Source: Pseudo-nitzschia pungens (taxonomy: Eukaryota > Bacillariophyta > Bacillariophyceae > Bacillariales > Bacillariaceae). From it: 64,000 bases of DNA. The stretch spans positions 1,612,001 to 1,676,000 of the forward strand of contig CM074765.1 in assembly GCA_037355855.1 (NCBI GenBank), read 5' to 3'. Shown here piece by piece: positions 1 through 11,225 of the stretch (positions are counted from its first letter, which is position 1; each line of letters starts with the position of its first letter). The translations under genes and the position numbers were made by a program. The notes beneath the pieces are model-generated. The model was not told the origin of the DNA. It was given only the letters and a program-made list of their open reading frames with translations, and did no database searches.

Positions 1-922
1 CAAGGGTCTTTGTAGAGGCAATAACATTAAGATACCATAACTCAATGGAATCCACTTGCAATTCTAGTACAAAAGGGTGACAACAAAAAACCCACTTTGG
101 TCCATTCTTCACACAATCATAATGTAGTGATGCTGAAAGAACAAAATTGAACCAAATCACCAAGAACAACTACTAAGTGGATTAGTGGATCCTCAACCCT
201 TGACAAGTAGTAGTAAGAGAAAGTTAGTAGCCAGCAATTACATGAATGGAGGAAACAAGAAGTTTCTCAACAAGTACTAGTACTACTACTAATAGTGGAT
301 ACCAATTCTTGATAGATCTAATGAAAGAACATTTGTAATTCAAACAGAGCCAACGTCCCTAAAATGATTACGACTACGAGTAAGAAGGTTACTTACGAAC
401 GGCAGCAATTCCTTTTGTTTTTTAAAATTTTAAAACAGAAGGAATGTTCACAATAGTAATGACGAAGAAAGATTTTAATTTGCCTGTGACTGGTACGTAA
501 TTACTGTACCGTAACCTTACTCTGAAGACTGTTACTCCATGTCACTCGGATAGAAAATCGAGCACAAAACAAAGTTACCGGATGGGAAAAAGAATCCTTT
601 TCAGTAGCAGTTTTCTGATTAATTATTACTGTACGGTAATCCTTACGGTAAGGTTACACCTTCGTAAGAAACGATGGACTCATTACACCGTTTAGCAGGC
701 GTTTCCATATTATCTCTAACCTTAATTCTATTGTTCCAGCGCGCGATTCGCACGATACCGTACGATAGAACTTCACAATCGAATGAAACCTTCGTGGATC
801 GTCATCGACAGATTGTTTGCTGGCCTCGATTCCTTCGCATCAAAACAACAAAACGACGTGAATGAATCAATCGAGCACAATCCGTATTGATTTTCCACAC
901 CAATCACAATACATCGTCCACC
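1..922. other. Intergenic, 5' flank of clpP
   Basis: No convincing gene. The stretch is AT-rich with short TAC/AGT trinucleotide runs (about 280-295). Two exact copies of the recurrent 10-mer GTAAGGTTAC/GTAACCTTAC lie at 511-520 and 648-657, the second as part of an inverted pair. It presumably contains the promoter and 5' UTR of the plastid ClpP gene that starts at 923. Confidence 0.5.
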
Positions 923-2224
923 ATGAGACTGTCGCTTTCTGTCTGTCTTGCGGCTACCGCCGCCGCCTTTTGCCAGGGCTTCACTCCTATCACATCATCC
1001 ACACGACAAAGCACAGCGGTCCGATATTCTCCGGCCATGGGACCATGGACCATGATGCCCGACGAACCGACCCCCGAGGTGAGTTTTCTCGTATCCTCCA
1101 TTCCACGTGTCCGTACGAGTACGGGCGCGATAATATTCGTGCCGAGTTTTGAGGAATTTCCGCAGCAAGGGCGATCGGCAACAAGAACGAGCTCGTGACA
1201 AGATCACCATGACGGACGTTTTAGAAATCTTTGCATTGCATGGTGGTGTCGTCAAAATGCCTTTCGCGTTACTACTGCGATCATTTTGCACGTTTTCACT
1301 CATCAATCGCGGTCTCACAAAGAAACTATTTTCTTCCTTTTTACTTCGCATTCGTAATTTTGCGACGACGTGACGAAATAATAATAATGATATCCAACGA
1401 TATCCACTCATGCAAAATACGATGCCGCGTTCGCTTTCACGCCGGAAACGAAACCGCGTATGGTTATCGGTGTGTTGAACTTCGTTTACACTCGTCGGGA
1501 CGAAAACGAAATGGTTGTTCCATCCGATGAATGATGCACACAACAAATTCAAAAACCCGAATTTTAACGACAGGTCGACCCTCGTCGCCGCAACCCCGAC
1601 GAGCAACCACCTGCCGCTCCCGTCCGCATGCCCGTTATTGACACCGATGGTGGACAAATGGACGTTATCTCCCGACTCCTCAAGGACCGCATTCTTCTCT
1701 TGGGACAGGGCGTTGACGACGAGGTCGCCAACGTTTTGGTTGCCCAATTGTTGTACCTGGCCAACGAGGATCCCGAGAAGGACATCACCCTCTACATCAA
1801 CTCCCCCGGAGGTTCCGTTTCCGCCGGTATGGCCATTTACGACACCATGCAGTACGTTCCCTGCGATGTTTCCACCGTCTGCTTCGGAATGGCTGCCTCC
1901 ATGGGAGCCTTTTTGCTGGGAGCCGGTGCCAAGGGCAAGCGACGAGCTCTCCCCAACAGCCGCATCATGATCCACCAGCCCCTCGGAGGAGCCCAGGGTC
2001 AGGCCGCCGATATCGAGATCCAGGCCAAGGAAATTTTGTTCATTCGGGAAGTTCTGAACACCTACATTGCCGAATACTGCGACCAACCCAAGGACAAGAT
2101 CGAAGAGGATTGCGACCGGGATTTCTTCATGACTCCCGAGGAGGCCGTCGAGTACGGAATCATCGATGAAGTCGTCAAGACAAAGACCTCTCACATCAGC
2201 AAGCCCGCCATGCCTACCCTGTAA
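923..2224 (+). CDS. clpP: Plastid-targeted ATP-dependent Clp protease proteolytic subunit (ClpP)
   Basis: Serine protease subunit of the Clp complex, which degrades unfolded or tagged proteins fed by a Clp ATPase, probably in the plastid stroma. Two exons, 923-1078 and 1574-2224, joined in phase 0 (GTGAGT...ACAG, 495-bp intron), give 268 residues. The N-terminus is a hydrophobic signal peptide ([16 protein letters not shown]) with an AAF cleavage context typical of diatom plastid preproteins. The mature part aligns with the whole ClpP core. The catalytic triad is visible: Ser about 161 in AASMG, His about 186 in MIHQP, and Asp about 231 in EEDCDRD; the [11 protein letters not shown] oxyanion-loop segment is also present. 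The long intron could hide a small extra exon, but the frame closes without one. The next gene converges on it from the minus strand. Confidence 0.93.
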
Positions 2225-2440
2225 ATCTTCGAAGCGTACCGTAGGGATAGAATTTGCTGCAACATATAAAGTACAATATGCTATTTATCGCTGGTGCTAC
2301 TATTTCTGTTTAGTTGTTGAATACTTGCGTGCTGTGCTTACGAGTACTGCGGTTCACTTGGTTCTTTGATCAAAACGTGTTTTGTCGCAATAGGAGTTGT
2401 GTTGGTACTGGTAGTATTTGGGGTCGCCCGCCGTCACCCG

Positions 2441-3937
2441 TCACTCTCTTTGCACGGGGACCGCTCTCAAGGCAGATGTTTCTCGCCCTCGCATGTTCGT
2501 CGCAATTTGCGATAACGCCCCGGGGAAAGTCCGAACCAAAAGATGCAATCCCATCCAATCCATTGTCTTATCGGCCACCGCCGCGAGGAGGAAGCCTTCC
2601 GGAGTTAGTTTGGGATTGCCTGCAGCTCCTGCTGCTGCTGCTGCTGCTGCTGTTGTTGTTGTTGTTGCTATGATGCGATTCAACACCTCCGACGCGACTC
2701 GTTCCGGTCCGTAGTTCTCGCACGCTCGGACGTACGGAACGTGCGGCGGGTCGCGTCGGGGTGGACCGCCGCGATGGTCCTCGTTCGCGAAAAAGACGAA
2801 CCCGAGTTTTTCCGGATAGTGTCGAAAGCCCGCCTCGCAGACGACCGAAAATGCTCGAACGTCGCGCCACCCCTCGATCGAGCAATGAATCGGCAGCAGA
2901 CCCGTGTTCGCGTTCGCTCGGCCCCATCTGTGGTAGTTATCGCTATCGCTATCGCTCCCGGGGAACGATTCGATCGGCCTCGCCAGCGTCGTCGGATCCC
3001 AGTCGGACAAGAATCGAAACCGATGTTCCGGAAAAACATGGTCCGGAGACGACAAACAAAAGAGTTTCCCGACCAGATCGTGTTCTCGAATGTCCTCCTT
3101 TTTCAGGAGATGTTCGTCCCGGAGTGTTTCCAGGATTGTGACGATCGTTTCGTCGCACAATCGCTGGTCCCCCTCTCGAAAACGAGACCAGGGATACAGA
3201 CACAAATCTTGCAGGACGTTGATGCCGTCGACATCTTTCGAGAGGAGTCCCCCTCTCGTGTAGTCGTTCTTCCCTTGTTCGCGAAACCGACCATCCAGTT
3301 CCACCCGGAGCTTCGCCAGCAGCGGAATGAGAGAGAGGGAGTGCAAGAGAAAGGAGATTATATTTGTGCCATCGAACAATTCCTGTAGCTTCCACGTTTG
3401 CCAGTTGATGGGATATGATCCGTTCCATTTCTTGGAAAGAACCCGAGGAAACAAACGAATCGCCGCTGCGACCTTTTCCTCGTCGAACCAATCCGCGTAG
3501 AGACCCCTGGCTTTTCGTTCCGGACAGTACTCGTCGCACAAGAGTATCTGGACGGCGGTTTCGATGCTGGCGAGGAAGGAATCCGCAATCGCGTTGATGA
3601 TGGCCGCCGCGTCGATCTCCTCGGAGAGCTGCGATGGCACTTTTCCGCTGCAGTTCGCTTCGAGAAACGAAGAATCCAACGGCTCATTCGAGACCGAGGC
3701 TTCCCCCGATGCCACGTCTTCCCCGCGGATTGCGGTGTGCAGGGCGTGGGGTCCACTTTGCGTGAGCAGCCGATCCAACGACTTGTTGATTTCCTCGGAA
3801 AGAAACGACGGCAGCTCTCCCGCGCGCTGCTTCTCGAGAACCAGCAAGAGTCTTTGCCCACTCGTCGTCATTTGTGCACTCGGCGTCCATCGTTTTGTTT
3901 CCAACATTGCTTCCGTTTCGTTTCGTAGTGGCTCCAT
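2441..3937 (-). CDS. Diatom ankyrin-like protein of unknown function
   Basis: A single open frame of 498 residues starting at the first ATG after an in-frame TAG at 3959-3961. The N-terminal half (about 1-230) is charged and has no domain I recognise. About residues 310-480 carry GLLPIHCSIEGW, then AFSVVCEAGFRHYPEKLGF, ACENYGPERVASEVLNRI and LHLLVRTFPGAL. This resembles a widespread diatom family with degenerate ankyrin-like repeats (GLLPLH... FEAG... LACENYG... L.RR.P). A Thr/Ala run near residues 425-440 comes from a GTT/GCT trinucleotide tract at about 2630-2668. Molecular function is not known for this family; repeat proteins of this sort usually bind other proteins. It is convergent with clpP, about 216 bp between stop codons. 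Confidence 0.72.
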   Translation of the reverse strand: MEPLRNETEAMLETKRWTPSAQMTTSGQRLLLVLEKQRAGELPSFLSEEINKSLDRLLTQSGPHALHTAIRGEDVASGEASVSNEPLDSSFLEANCSGKVPSQLSEEIDAAAIINAIADSFLASIETAVQILLCDEYCPERKARGLYADWFDEEKVAAAIRLFPRVLSKKWNGSYPINWQTWKLQELFDGTNIISFLLHSLSLIPLLAKLRVELDGRFREQGKNDYTRGGLLSKDVDGINVLQDLCLYPWSRFREGDQRLCDETIVTILETLRDEHLLKKEDIREHDLVGKLFCLSSPDHVFPEHRFRFLSDWDPTTLARPIESFPGSDSDSDNYHRWGRANANTGLLPIHCSIEGWRDVRAFSVVCEAGFRHYPEKLGFVFFANEDHRGGPPRRDPPHVPYVRACENYGPERVASEVLNRIIATTTTTAAAAAAAGAAGNPKLTPEGFLLAAVADKTMDWMGLHLLVRTFPGALSQIATNMRGRETSALRAVPVQRE

Positions 3938-6262
3938 TTCTTTGTCCGAGATGTCCGTCTAAAAAGAATCAAACAACAGAATCAAATTATGCGAACGAAT
4001 AGAGAGATTATTAGGATGGAGATGGTATAGTCGCCCAAGGTTACGTCGTGTCGCCCGATCGATCGGATCATAAAGTGAAATGGATTCGCTGGATTGTGTT
4101 TTGTGTGAGAAAAAGTGCTACAGTATTCTTTCGTTTGATGATGAGTGTTGATCGAGATTGAACCACTCTCAAAAGAGTGCCGTTCGAATGTTAACGAGCG
4201 AGTTAGCTACTATCTCACGGTTTTGTGGATTCCGATCCCTGTTGAATCATATGCAAATTAGTAGTCGGAGTAGGTGACGTTTCTCATTGCATGGGTAATG
4301 TTGGGTTGCAAGAATGATAATGGCTAGAAAGAGTTCGTTGTTTCCAACAATCGAGTGATGAATACCAGTGGCTCTAAAGGAGACTTTCGTTGGTCGTGTA
4401 CTTAATTATCGATTGGTATCGGTAATTCGATCTGGAATTGCCCTAAGCGTTTGGTCGAGTTTACATACAAGAACGAGTAATAAGGTCTTGCATTCCGAAA
4501 TCCAATATTTTTTCCGCCAATCCATTCGCTTTCAAGTTGCGCATTAGTTACTGGTATTCTGTGTCTGAATTTCGTTAAGTAAAACTGTGATTTGCATGAC
4601 AGAGAAACGCGCGATTGATTGATTTGATTCTCCGAGGACGTGATTGAAATCCATAATTGTGTAGACCCCCCGGTAACCTTATTTGTAAAGTACTTCGTAA
4701 ACCTTAGGACATCGCACGAATAATCAACATAGATGAATGTGCGAAATACCGTGCGTAGCAATACTACTAGTAGTAGTAATAACGAGAAAGAGACGTTGTT
4801 GGAACAACAAAATGTGTGAAAGGAAGGAAGAAAGCCGTTTCGATACGTAACGATGTTGAACCTCAAAAGAATTTTCTTTCACGAAGTAGTACGGTACGAG
4901 TAGGACGAATAGAACAGCCACCATGAACTTTTACAAGAATGGTAAGATTTACCTTGTGGTCTCGTCCTTTCGAGGGAGATATTTCTTACGAAGTATCATT
5001 GATTTTGATGAATTATTTGTGACCATCAAGGACGGAGAAGAAACCGCGAAATTAATTGCGCTGGTAGTAATGTATCCAACACCTTGTACTTAAAATGAAT
5101 GATGGTAGTATCCATAATTTTGAAGCAGGTTTGGTCATAGCAGTACTAGTAGTAGTAGGAGATTGCAAATCTGTGCATGACTTCTTGATTGATTGAAAGA
5201 CGGTTTGACCAGCAAAATCCAAGAGGAAACCAAGGTTTTTACTTAGTACGATGACCAGTAACTTGCAGTAAGACATGGATTCCGAGTCATAAAACGATCC
5301 TCGTCCACAAAAGCAGCAGATCAATAGTCCTCCTCATTCGAGCGACCACCACAAGAACAAGAAGTGCTTTCATTCACCGACCCAACACAAAATCATTGTA
5401 CAATCCCAACCTTGTTCACTGTTGCTTTGACGATGCCGTAAAGTATTTTAAAAAAAAAATTTTAAAAATGACAACTTTTGGTGTTGCTACCAAAAGTATT
5501 GTCACTATTCCTAGCACTACTACTACTACTAATACTAGTATTACTACTAATACTAGCATCCCCTCACACTATCATCAGAGTATTTTTAGTCTGCTGGAAA
5601 AGAGGAGATCTTTCTTTGGTTGAGTCGTGATTGACGCTTTTCCAAAATCAATGTGTTGTCGCCGCGGTGAATTCTTGCTCTGCAACGTGAACAGCAACGC
5701 GACGACCTGCCGTCCGTCGAGTACACGTAGGGGTTGTACTGCACGCCACAGACGTTCATCCCGAATTTGAACTCGGAATCCGAACATTCAACATGGGACA
5801 ATCCGAACATGGGACAGAGAGACAACGCATGAGCAGCCAGCAACAACATACGTACCGGTAATAACTGCATCCATTGATTGACACGAAACATAATTGGGTT
5901 CGTATTCAGGTAAATATGTTTCTAACGGTTGTAGCTCCACAAACAGGGCATGTTCGGTCCCAGAACAATCTACGATTGTCTGCTTTGTCACGTTCTCGCG
6001 CAATCCCCCATTTTCTGCTGAATTAGAAGTTGAAGTGACAGAACAACAACAATAGGACTTGCCAACAGCAGCAACATCGAGAACAATAACAGCAACTATC
6101 GTGCGGCAAAACTGTTCACTGTCGTTTCACTCACAAGTTTTACCACAATTTCCCAACTTTCAAAAACCAACACAACAAAAGAAAAGAAAAGAAAAGAAAA
6201 CAAAACAGTAACACCTCGCAACTCAACCCAATCGCAATCCAAAACCAAAAGCAACACCAACC
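3938..6262. other. Intergenic, no clear gene; possible broken secreted-protein remnant
   Basis: No frame here looks convincingly coding on family grounds. TAC/AGT trinucleotide runs occur at about 4763-4780, 5140-5160 and 5515-5560. On the minus strand at 5575-6003 two adjacent frames encode Cys-containing peptides (CSGTEHALFVEL..., then FGMNVCGVQYNPYVYSTDG) that could be exons or a frameshifted remnant of a secreted protein, but neither a consistent splice model nor a family could be established. Confidence 0.35.
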
Positions 6263-6709
6263 ATGACATCCAAACTCGTTTCCCTGGCCAGGGTCCTCCA
6301 AACCAAATCCGCGGCGGCCTCGAGATCCGCCCCAGCCGCAATCACCGAACCGATCAAGAAACTCCTCGGCGTCCGGGCACCCGCCGACGAAGAAGGCGAG
6401 GACGAGAATGCCAACGCGAACGACAACGGCAACGACATCCACCAGCAGTGCCCGGACGAGCTCCGATCGCCGGCGGGAGGCCTCCTCTCGGCGGTCCTGG
6501 CGAGGGACGCGATCGCTGCCGCGGCCACGAACGCGAGCGGTCCGATTTCCAGCCCCTGGGCCAGGGAGGAACGCCGGGAGGCAGTCCGCGACTACTATCA
6601 CCGCGCCATTGCGGAAGGCCGCCAAGACCGTGCGGCCAACGAACGGATCCTGGAAGACCCCGACCTGTCCATTCCCGTCGGTGACCAATATCTCTATTAT
6701 GCCCAATAA
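6263..6709 (+). CDS. Small hypothetical protein with mitochondrial-type leader
   Basis: 148 residues with no introns, starting at ACCATGACA after an A-rich leader. The first 25 residues (MTSKLVSLARVLQTKSAAASR) are rich in Leu, Arg and Ser without acids, like a mitochondrial presequence. An acidic Asn/Asp/Glu linker follows (about 40-60), then an Ala-rich segment and a C-terminal charged stretch (REAVRDYYHRAIAEGRQD) ending in DQYLYYAQ. The frame is distinctly more GC-rich than its flanks, which supports coding. I recognise no family. It could be a small respiratory-complex or mitoribosome accessory protein, but only the leader suggests this. Confidence 0.5.
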   Translation: MTSKLVSLARVLQTKSAAASRSAPAAITEPIKKLLGVRAPADEEGEDENANANDNGNDIHQQCPDELRSPAGGLLSAVLARDAIAAAATNASGPISSPWAREERREAVRDYYHRAIAEGRQDRAANERILEDPDLSIPVGDQYLYYAQ

Positions 6710-8811
6710 GGAAGGCAGCGATCGAATCCGAAACCAAACGTATGATCGGATCGGATCGATCCGATCCGATCCGATGTGTTCGATCGTTTCCGTTTCGATG
6801 ACGCACCGTGCTCGGGTCGATGCAGGCTCGGTGCTCGTGTCCTCAAGCGACAACCTACCCACCGAGGGCTGATATTGGCGTCCCAAAGATGGAGATGAAG
6901 AAGAGAAGCGCGGACAGCGGTAAAAGTTTAGAGGAAGAAAATGGTTGTGGATACCACCAACAAGGCAACTCGAAAGAGTATGAAAAATGAGAACGGCTCA
7001 GGATGCTGTTAGACAATGACTGAAACACATTATTCATTGTTTTGGATACCACAATATTATATTTACTATTCATTACAAAATATTCAAATAAACAAATTCA
7101 AATAATAATAATTATACAAATTATAGGAACGGCCGAGAGAAAAGTATCGGAATTTTGACAAGTCGGAACTACTGCATTTTAGAAATGAATCTTTTCACTA
7201 ATCTTTCCTCGACCGCTTGTTCATACTCTAATATATATATATATATATATAGTCTTGCCCAGTGGTTGATTGTCGTGTTTGCGAGGAACGGTAGTTCGGA
7301 ACCCAAGTTCATTGCAACGTCCGACACGGGGAACGATCGGGGCTCTGCCTCCCTTGCAGCAGCAACAGATCTGGCATGCCCCCTTTCCTCCCCCCCCCCC
7401 CCCTCCAAAAAAAAAAAAAACGTTGGCACTCGACGCCGGGACGATCCGAGTGACGCCCGCGGGGCTTGGCACGGAACGAATGCCCCACGTGAGTGCCGCT
7501 ACCCACCGCGTTGCACACCACGCAACAACGCTTCGCGTTTTGCAAGCGTCGTTCGTTCTCGCCGGCACGAGAGAATGTCGCCGCCGAGCAACCCGTTTCC
7601 TCCTGGAGGGAGGACGTTGCTCAAGGAGCAGTTCGACAGCGGTTCGAAACCTCGACCAATCGAACCAAAACCGGTATGTGCGTGTGTGCGTGTTTGTCTA
7701 TACCCAAATCATTTTCGTACCGCTCGGGATTGATTTCGAGAGCGTCACATCGAACCGTACCGATCGATGCGTTGTCGAACAGTATGGAACGTGTAGCCTT
7801 GGTCGCGCAACCTTCTCGGTCCTTTTCCATCCGGCAGTGCCCATTGGAACAATCCGGTGTCGTGAAGAGTACTACCATTATTGCTTCCCACAAAAAAGAC
7901 ATTCAAAACTCGTCGGGATTCGGGACGTTGTGCACGCTGCGGTGTTCCATTATTTATCGAGTTTGGTGTTATCACATTGCAGTATTCGTTGTTGGTTCAT
8001 ACTTTGTGTGCTGCAACTTTCGTGGCAATGATTGCTTCCTTTTCGATTGGAATTCTAATCATGGTGGTTGGTAATCATCGTAGACCTTTTTGGGCACTTG
8101 TACGGGGATGAAGCAGGGGTGATCACCCCTGGGATGAAGTAACTTTTAAAGGGTTAAGATCTTACTCGTATCGTGTGAAATTGGAAAAAAAATATGGGCA
8201 AGTCGACTTGAATCGTGATGGGTCATGCGGAAGAAGAACCAATAATGAATCACTCGTGGTCGTACCAGTGCCAGGTAATCTTACGTAGGTAAAAAATCTC
8301 ATCACGTACACGTACCGGTACGACGCGTGAAGGATATCCAACATTCATTCTGGTAAGGTTACAAGTACCCAGATTACGATCCCAGTAACAGGTACGGGGT
8401 ACCCGTACTCGTACTCGTACATCCTTTAATTTTAAGTTCATAGGTTGTCCAAAGTTCTTTTCCCAAGCAATGACCGCAATTTTGTGAGAGTATTAATGGC
8501 GCACCCTTGCACGACGCGCGCGCTCCATTGGTGGGAAAGTAGTAAGGCTTACCGTAGACCTCTAAGTCATCCTGCTGAAACAACTCCGTCGTACCGTATC
8601 GTCGGTTCTGAACGTCCTAATAATTGTGGTGACCTTCCCAAGAACGAATCATCATTCATCCATCTACACTCACGCAAACAGACGATCCCGGGAGCAAGTG
8701 TTTTCGCAGCTCTCCCATAACCGCAGCAGCACCGAAACCACAATCCGGCATTTCTCACACCAGTTCGATTACACAACAATTTTCTGTTACTCAAACCCAA
8801 ATACAAACACC
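6710..8811. other. Intergenic with simple repeats
   Basis: Contains an (AT)n microsatellite at 7230-7251, a poly-C/poly-A stretch at about 7391-7422 that breaks every long frame, a GATC-rich run at about 6745-6772, and a palindrome at 8114-8131 described separately. One exact GTAAGGTTAC copy lies at 8353-8362. I see no supported gene. Confidence 0.45.
8105..8139. repeat. 18-bp perfect palindrome flanked by 9-bp direct repeats
   Basis: CAGGGGTGATCACCCCTG at 8114-8131 is its own reverse complement. GGGATGAAG occurs directly on both sides (8105-8113 and 8131-8139, sharing one base with the palindrome). This could be a protein-binding site, a hairpin in a transcript, or the scar of a small insertion. 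Confidence 0.6.
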
Positions 8812-9620
8812 ATGTCGAATGTTATGGATAAAGTCCGAAGGGCCAGCAACTCGGTCGTCAATGCAGGTGCGAAGCAAATGCTCAAGGTACGAAAGGGAGG
8901 ACGGAGAGCACTCCTTCGGGTATGTAGCTACACCGGATTTTTGTTCTGTCTCTGCGTTCCAGTCGACGGTCGGTCCAAGAGGGAGCGGGTTCCTCGAGAG
9001 CCTTTGTCTTCACGGCAGCAGCCGTGGGCGCTTCCTCTGGTTATCGACAACTTGTTGTGGAGCATGCATGCGTAACTCGTACCGTAGTCATGGAGATGAA
9101 TTGATTCTTTTTTTTTTAATTCATCCACCCTGTTCGATAACCGTTAGCCACATATTGTGACCGTAGTACGACTGGATCCGGGAATCAAAAATGATTCATG
9201 AGTTCTTCATCATTTTTTTGGTTCGTTCTTTGCTCACATTTTGTCCTCTCAATTCTCTTGTTGTTGTCCTGACGATGCATGTGCTCCAACAATCAGACGG
9301 ACGTTTTCTTCTTGGATCGCGAAATCAACACCCGCAAGCAATCTTTCGGAATCGAGATTTACGATTTGATGGCGGAATTGGAACAATCCGAAGGCATGTC
9401 CGACCAAGACAAGGAGGCCAAGATTCGTGCTGCCTTTGACAATGCCAGAAAAGATATTGCCGTCATTGAGGCCAAGAAGGAATGCAAGAAGGAAGAGATT
9501 GCCGTTCTGAACGCCAACCAGGCCGTCGGAGATGTTCCCGCCCAATCTGCCATTCCTCCTTCGAGTGGAACCGTTCTGACAAACGGTCACCCACAGGATG
9601 CCGAGATCGAAAGCATGTAA
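8812..9620 (+). CDS. Conserved small coiled-coil protein, function unknown
   Basis: Two exons, 8812-8886 and 9297-9620, joined in phase 0 (CTCAAG|GTACGA ... AATCAG|ACGGAC; 410-bp intron), giving 132 residues. Exon 1 encodes a basic amphipathic start (MSNVMDKVRRASNSVVNAG). Exon 2 encodes TDVFFLDREINTRKQSFGIEI followed by a charged helical stretch up to about residue 105 and a Pro/Ser-rich tail. The LDREI-x-xRKxxFGxEIYDLM signature recurs in stramenopile proteins, sometimes next to membrane-binding domains, but no activity is assigned to it. It is probably soluble, with a heptad-like Glu/Lys-rich helix. The shared motif and clean splice support a real gene; the role is unknown. Confidence 0.7.
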
Positions 9621-10232
9621 TGGACTGTAGTGCGTTCTTCAAGCAGGCAACAGCCAACACCCCAAACCATCCACAGAAGAATCGTTTGCGCACGAACGCT
9701 TTGCACACGATCATCACTGGGTAGGCATGCAGGTTGATTTTTGTTCCAATGTGTACCGCATGCCCACGTTTTCTCGCGAACAAAACAGATTTGTTGATTG
9801 ATTAAGAAAATGCGATAGTACTGAAAGAAATATATGCATAAATTGGAAAAAGGATAAACGTGAACATTGTATCTTGAGCGAGAGTTGTTAGTGTACTGTT
9901 CTGCACTATGCCACCATATTGTATTCCAGTGGTGTTTCCCATGAGTACCAATCGAACACCAAGGCATATGCGCCTTGTCTGGACAAAGGTTGATTATGTG
10001 TGGAGTGCCGAACCTGTAAACGAATGTTGTTGTGCTTTGAGAGCAGTTGCTGCACAAGGCCGATGCTACTCCCTCTCTCTCTCTCTCTGGACAAATCTTT
10101 TGCTGCGACAAACCTTGGTGGAAAACGTCCACCAGCTTTGCGCATTCCTCGCAATTGCGGTCAAAGACTGTGGTGGGTGTGTCATCGAATGGCAGGGCAG
10201 TACATGCGGTACCGTACGTACCATCTATCGGA
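9621..10232. other. Intergenic, convergent 3' ends
   Basis: This separates the 3' end of the small coiled-coil gene from that of the RWDD2-like gene on the other strand. It contains a (CT)n run at about 10073-10088. I see no gene in it. Confidence 0.5.
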
Positions 10233-11225
10233 CTATTTTTTGTGCTGCATCACAAACTCCTTGAATTCATCTTCCAACCCCATTTCCCGGCAGGATTTGG
10301 CCATCGCCGAGAGTTCTTCCATTTCTTGAAAGCTCGTCATGGCAATCGTCCTCCCGGCTGCCGCGCTTGGTTCTTCTTCTTCCCACGAAAACTCGATCTC
10401 ACCTCGGACGTGATGCCCCCAGTTCCGTCCAAAGCCACCCGGTCGACTCTTGTTGCCCTTGATCCATCCCACAAAGGATTCGCACGCATCACCCGGGCCC
10501 TCTACCAGGACGACTCCGGGGTATCCGTGCTTGAGGATTCCGGTCAGATTGCGCTCTTGGGCCTCTCGAACTATCGACTTTCTCCGATCCGTTGACGTTA
10601 TGTGGTGGACCCAAATCCACAGCCGACGTCCGCAAAGGGGATTCTGGAGTGCGGCGTCTTCCGGGTTGGCATTGCTTCGGGACGAGTTGGAGAAGCGATC
10701 GGAAAGGAGGATCTCCCTCGTTTCTTCGACCAGATCCATGATCGCTTCGGTTCCCAGCAGTGCGGCGGCTTTTTCGTTCAGTGCCAGAGAGATTTCATCG
10801 GTGAGTGATCGACCCAGAGCCGGAAACAATCGAACGGACGTGACGACCGCCGGAGAGTGTTCCGGATATCCGATGGGCAGGCGGCATCGGAGGGTAGCGG
10901 TTCTCCCGTCGCTGTCGCTGATGGGAATTTGGAGCTGGATTTGGAGATCGGGAAAAGTTTCGGTTGGATGATCCCCGCTGTTTTCCTTCGGAAATCCTTC
11001 TTCGCCGCACAGGGCCTTTCTCATTCGATCCAAGTCGTCTGCTCCGGGAGACACAATCTCGAAGAAGGAGGATTCTGGATCAGTTTGATTGTCGTCATTT
11101 TCGTCACCGTCGTCGTCTTCTCCTCCATAAATTGCCCTAAGAACGTCCATCTCGTTCATGGCACGTTCAAGAGCTTCCAAGCAGTCGTGGAAGGCATTGT
11201 CGTCATTGTTGTCGTTGTCTGTCAT
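10233..11225 (-). CDS. RWD-domain protein, RWDD2A/B-like (RWD + DUF1115)
   Basis: 330 residues, no intron. Residues about 12-165 form an RWD domain: acidic N-terminal helix (LERAMNEMDVLRAIYGG), then strands leading to RCRLPIGYPEHSPAVVTSVR, which is the characteristic YP-x-x-xP turn. Residues about 200-325 match the C-terminal DUF1115 region of RWDD2 and Prp3-type proteins: WVHHITSTDRRKSIVREAQ, LTGILKHGYPGVVLVEGPGD and a C-terminal EFKEFVMQHKK. RWD domains mediate protein-protein contacts, often with E2 or GCN2-like partners; the exact role of RWDD2 proteins is not established. Length and domain order match the animal RWDD2 proteins. It is divergent from the LSM1-like gene, 686 bp between start codons. 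Confidence 0.85.
   Translation of the reverse strand: MTDNDNNDDNAFHDCLEALERAMNEMDVLRAIYGGEDDDGDENDDNQTDPESSFFEIVSPGADDLDRMRKALCGEEGFPKENSGDHPTETFPDLQIQLQIPISDSDGRTATLRCRLPIGYPEHSPAVVTSVRLFPALGRSLTDEISLALNEKAAALLGTEAIMDLVEETREILLSDRFSNSSRSNANPEDAALQNPLCGRRLWIWVHHITSTDRRKSIVREAQERNLTGILKHGYPGVVLVEGPGDACESFVGWIKGNKSRPGGFGRNWGHHVRGEIEFSWEEEEPSAAAGRTIAMTSFQEMEELSAMAKSCREMGLEDEFKEFVMQHKK

Noticed and set aside
995..2194. 399-residue minus-strand frame
   Set aside because: It is antisense to the clearly recognised ClpP exon, and its Gly/Val/Leu composition is what an antisense frame of biased codons gives.
2741..3388. 215-residue plus-strand frame
   Set aside because: Antisense to the ankyrin-like protein; no family signal.
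4402..4866. 154-residue minus-strand frame with hydrophobic start
   Set aside because: AT-rich, crosses a trinucleotide run, no recognisable family.
7270..8031. 253-residue plus-strand frame
   Set aside because: It runs through a poly-C/poly-A tract and an (AT) repeat flank, has erratic composition and no homology signal.
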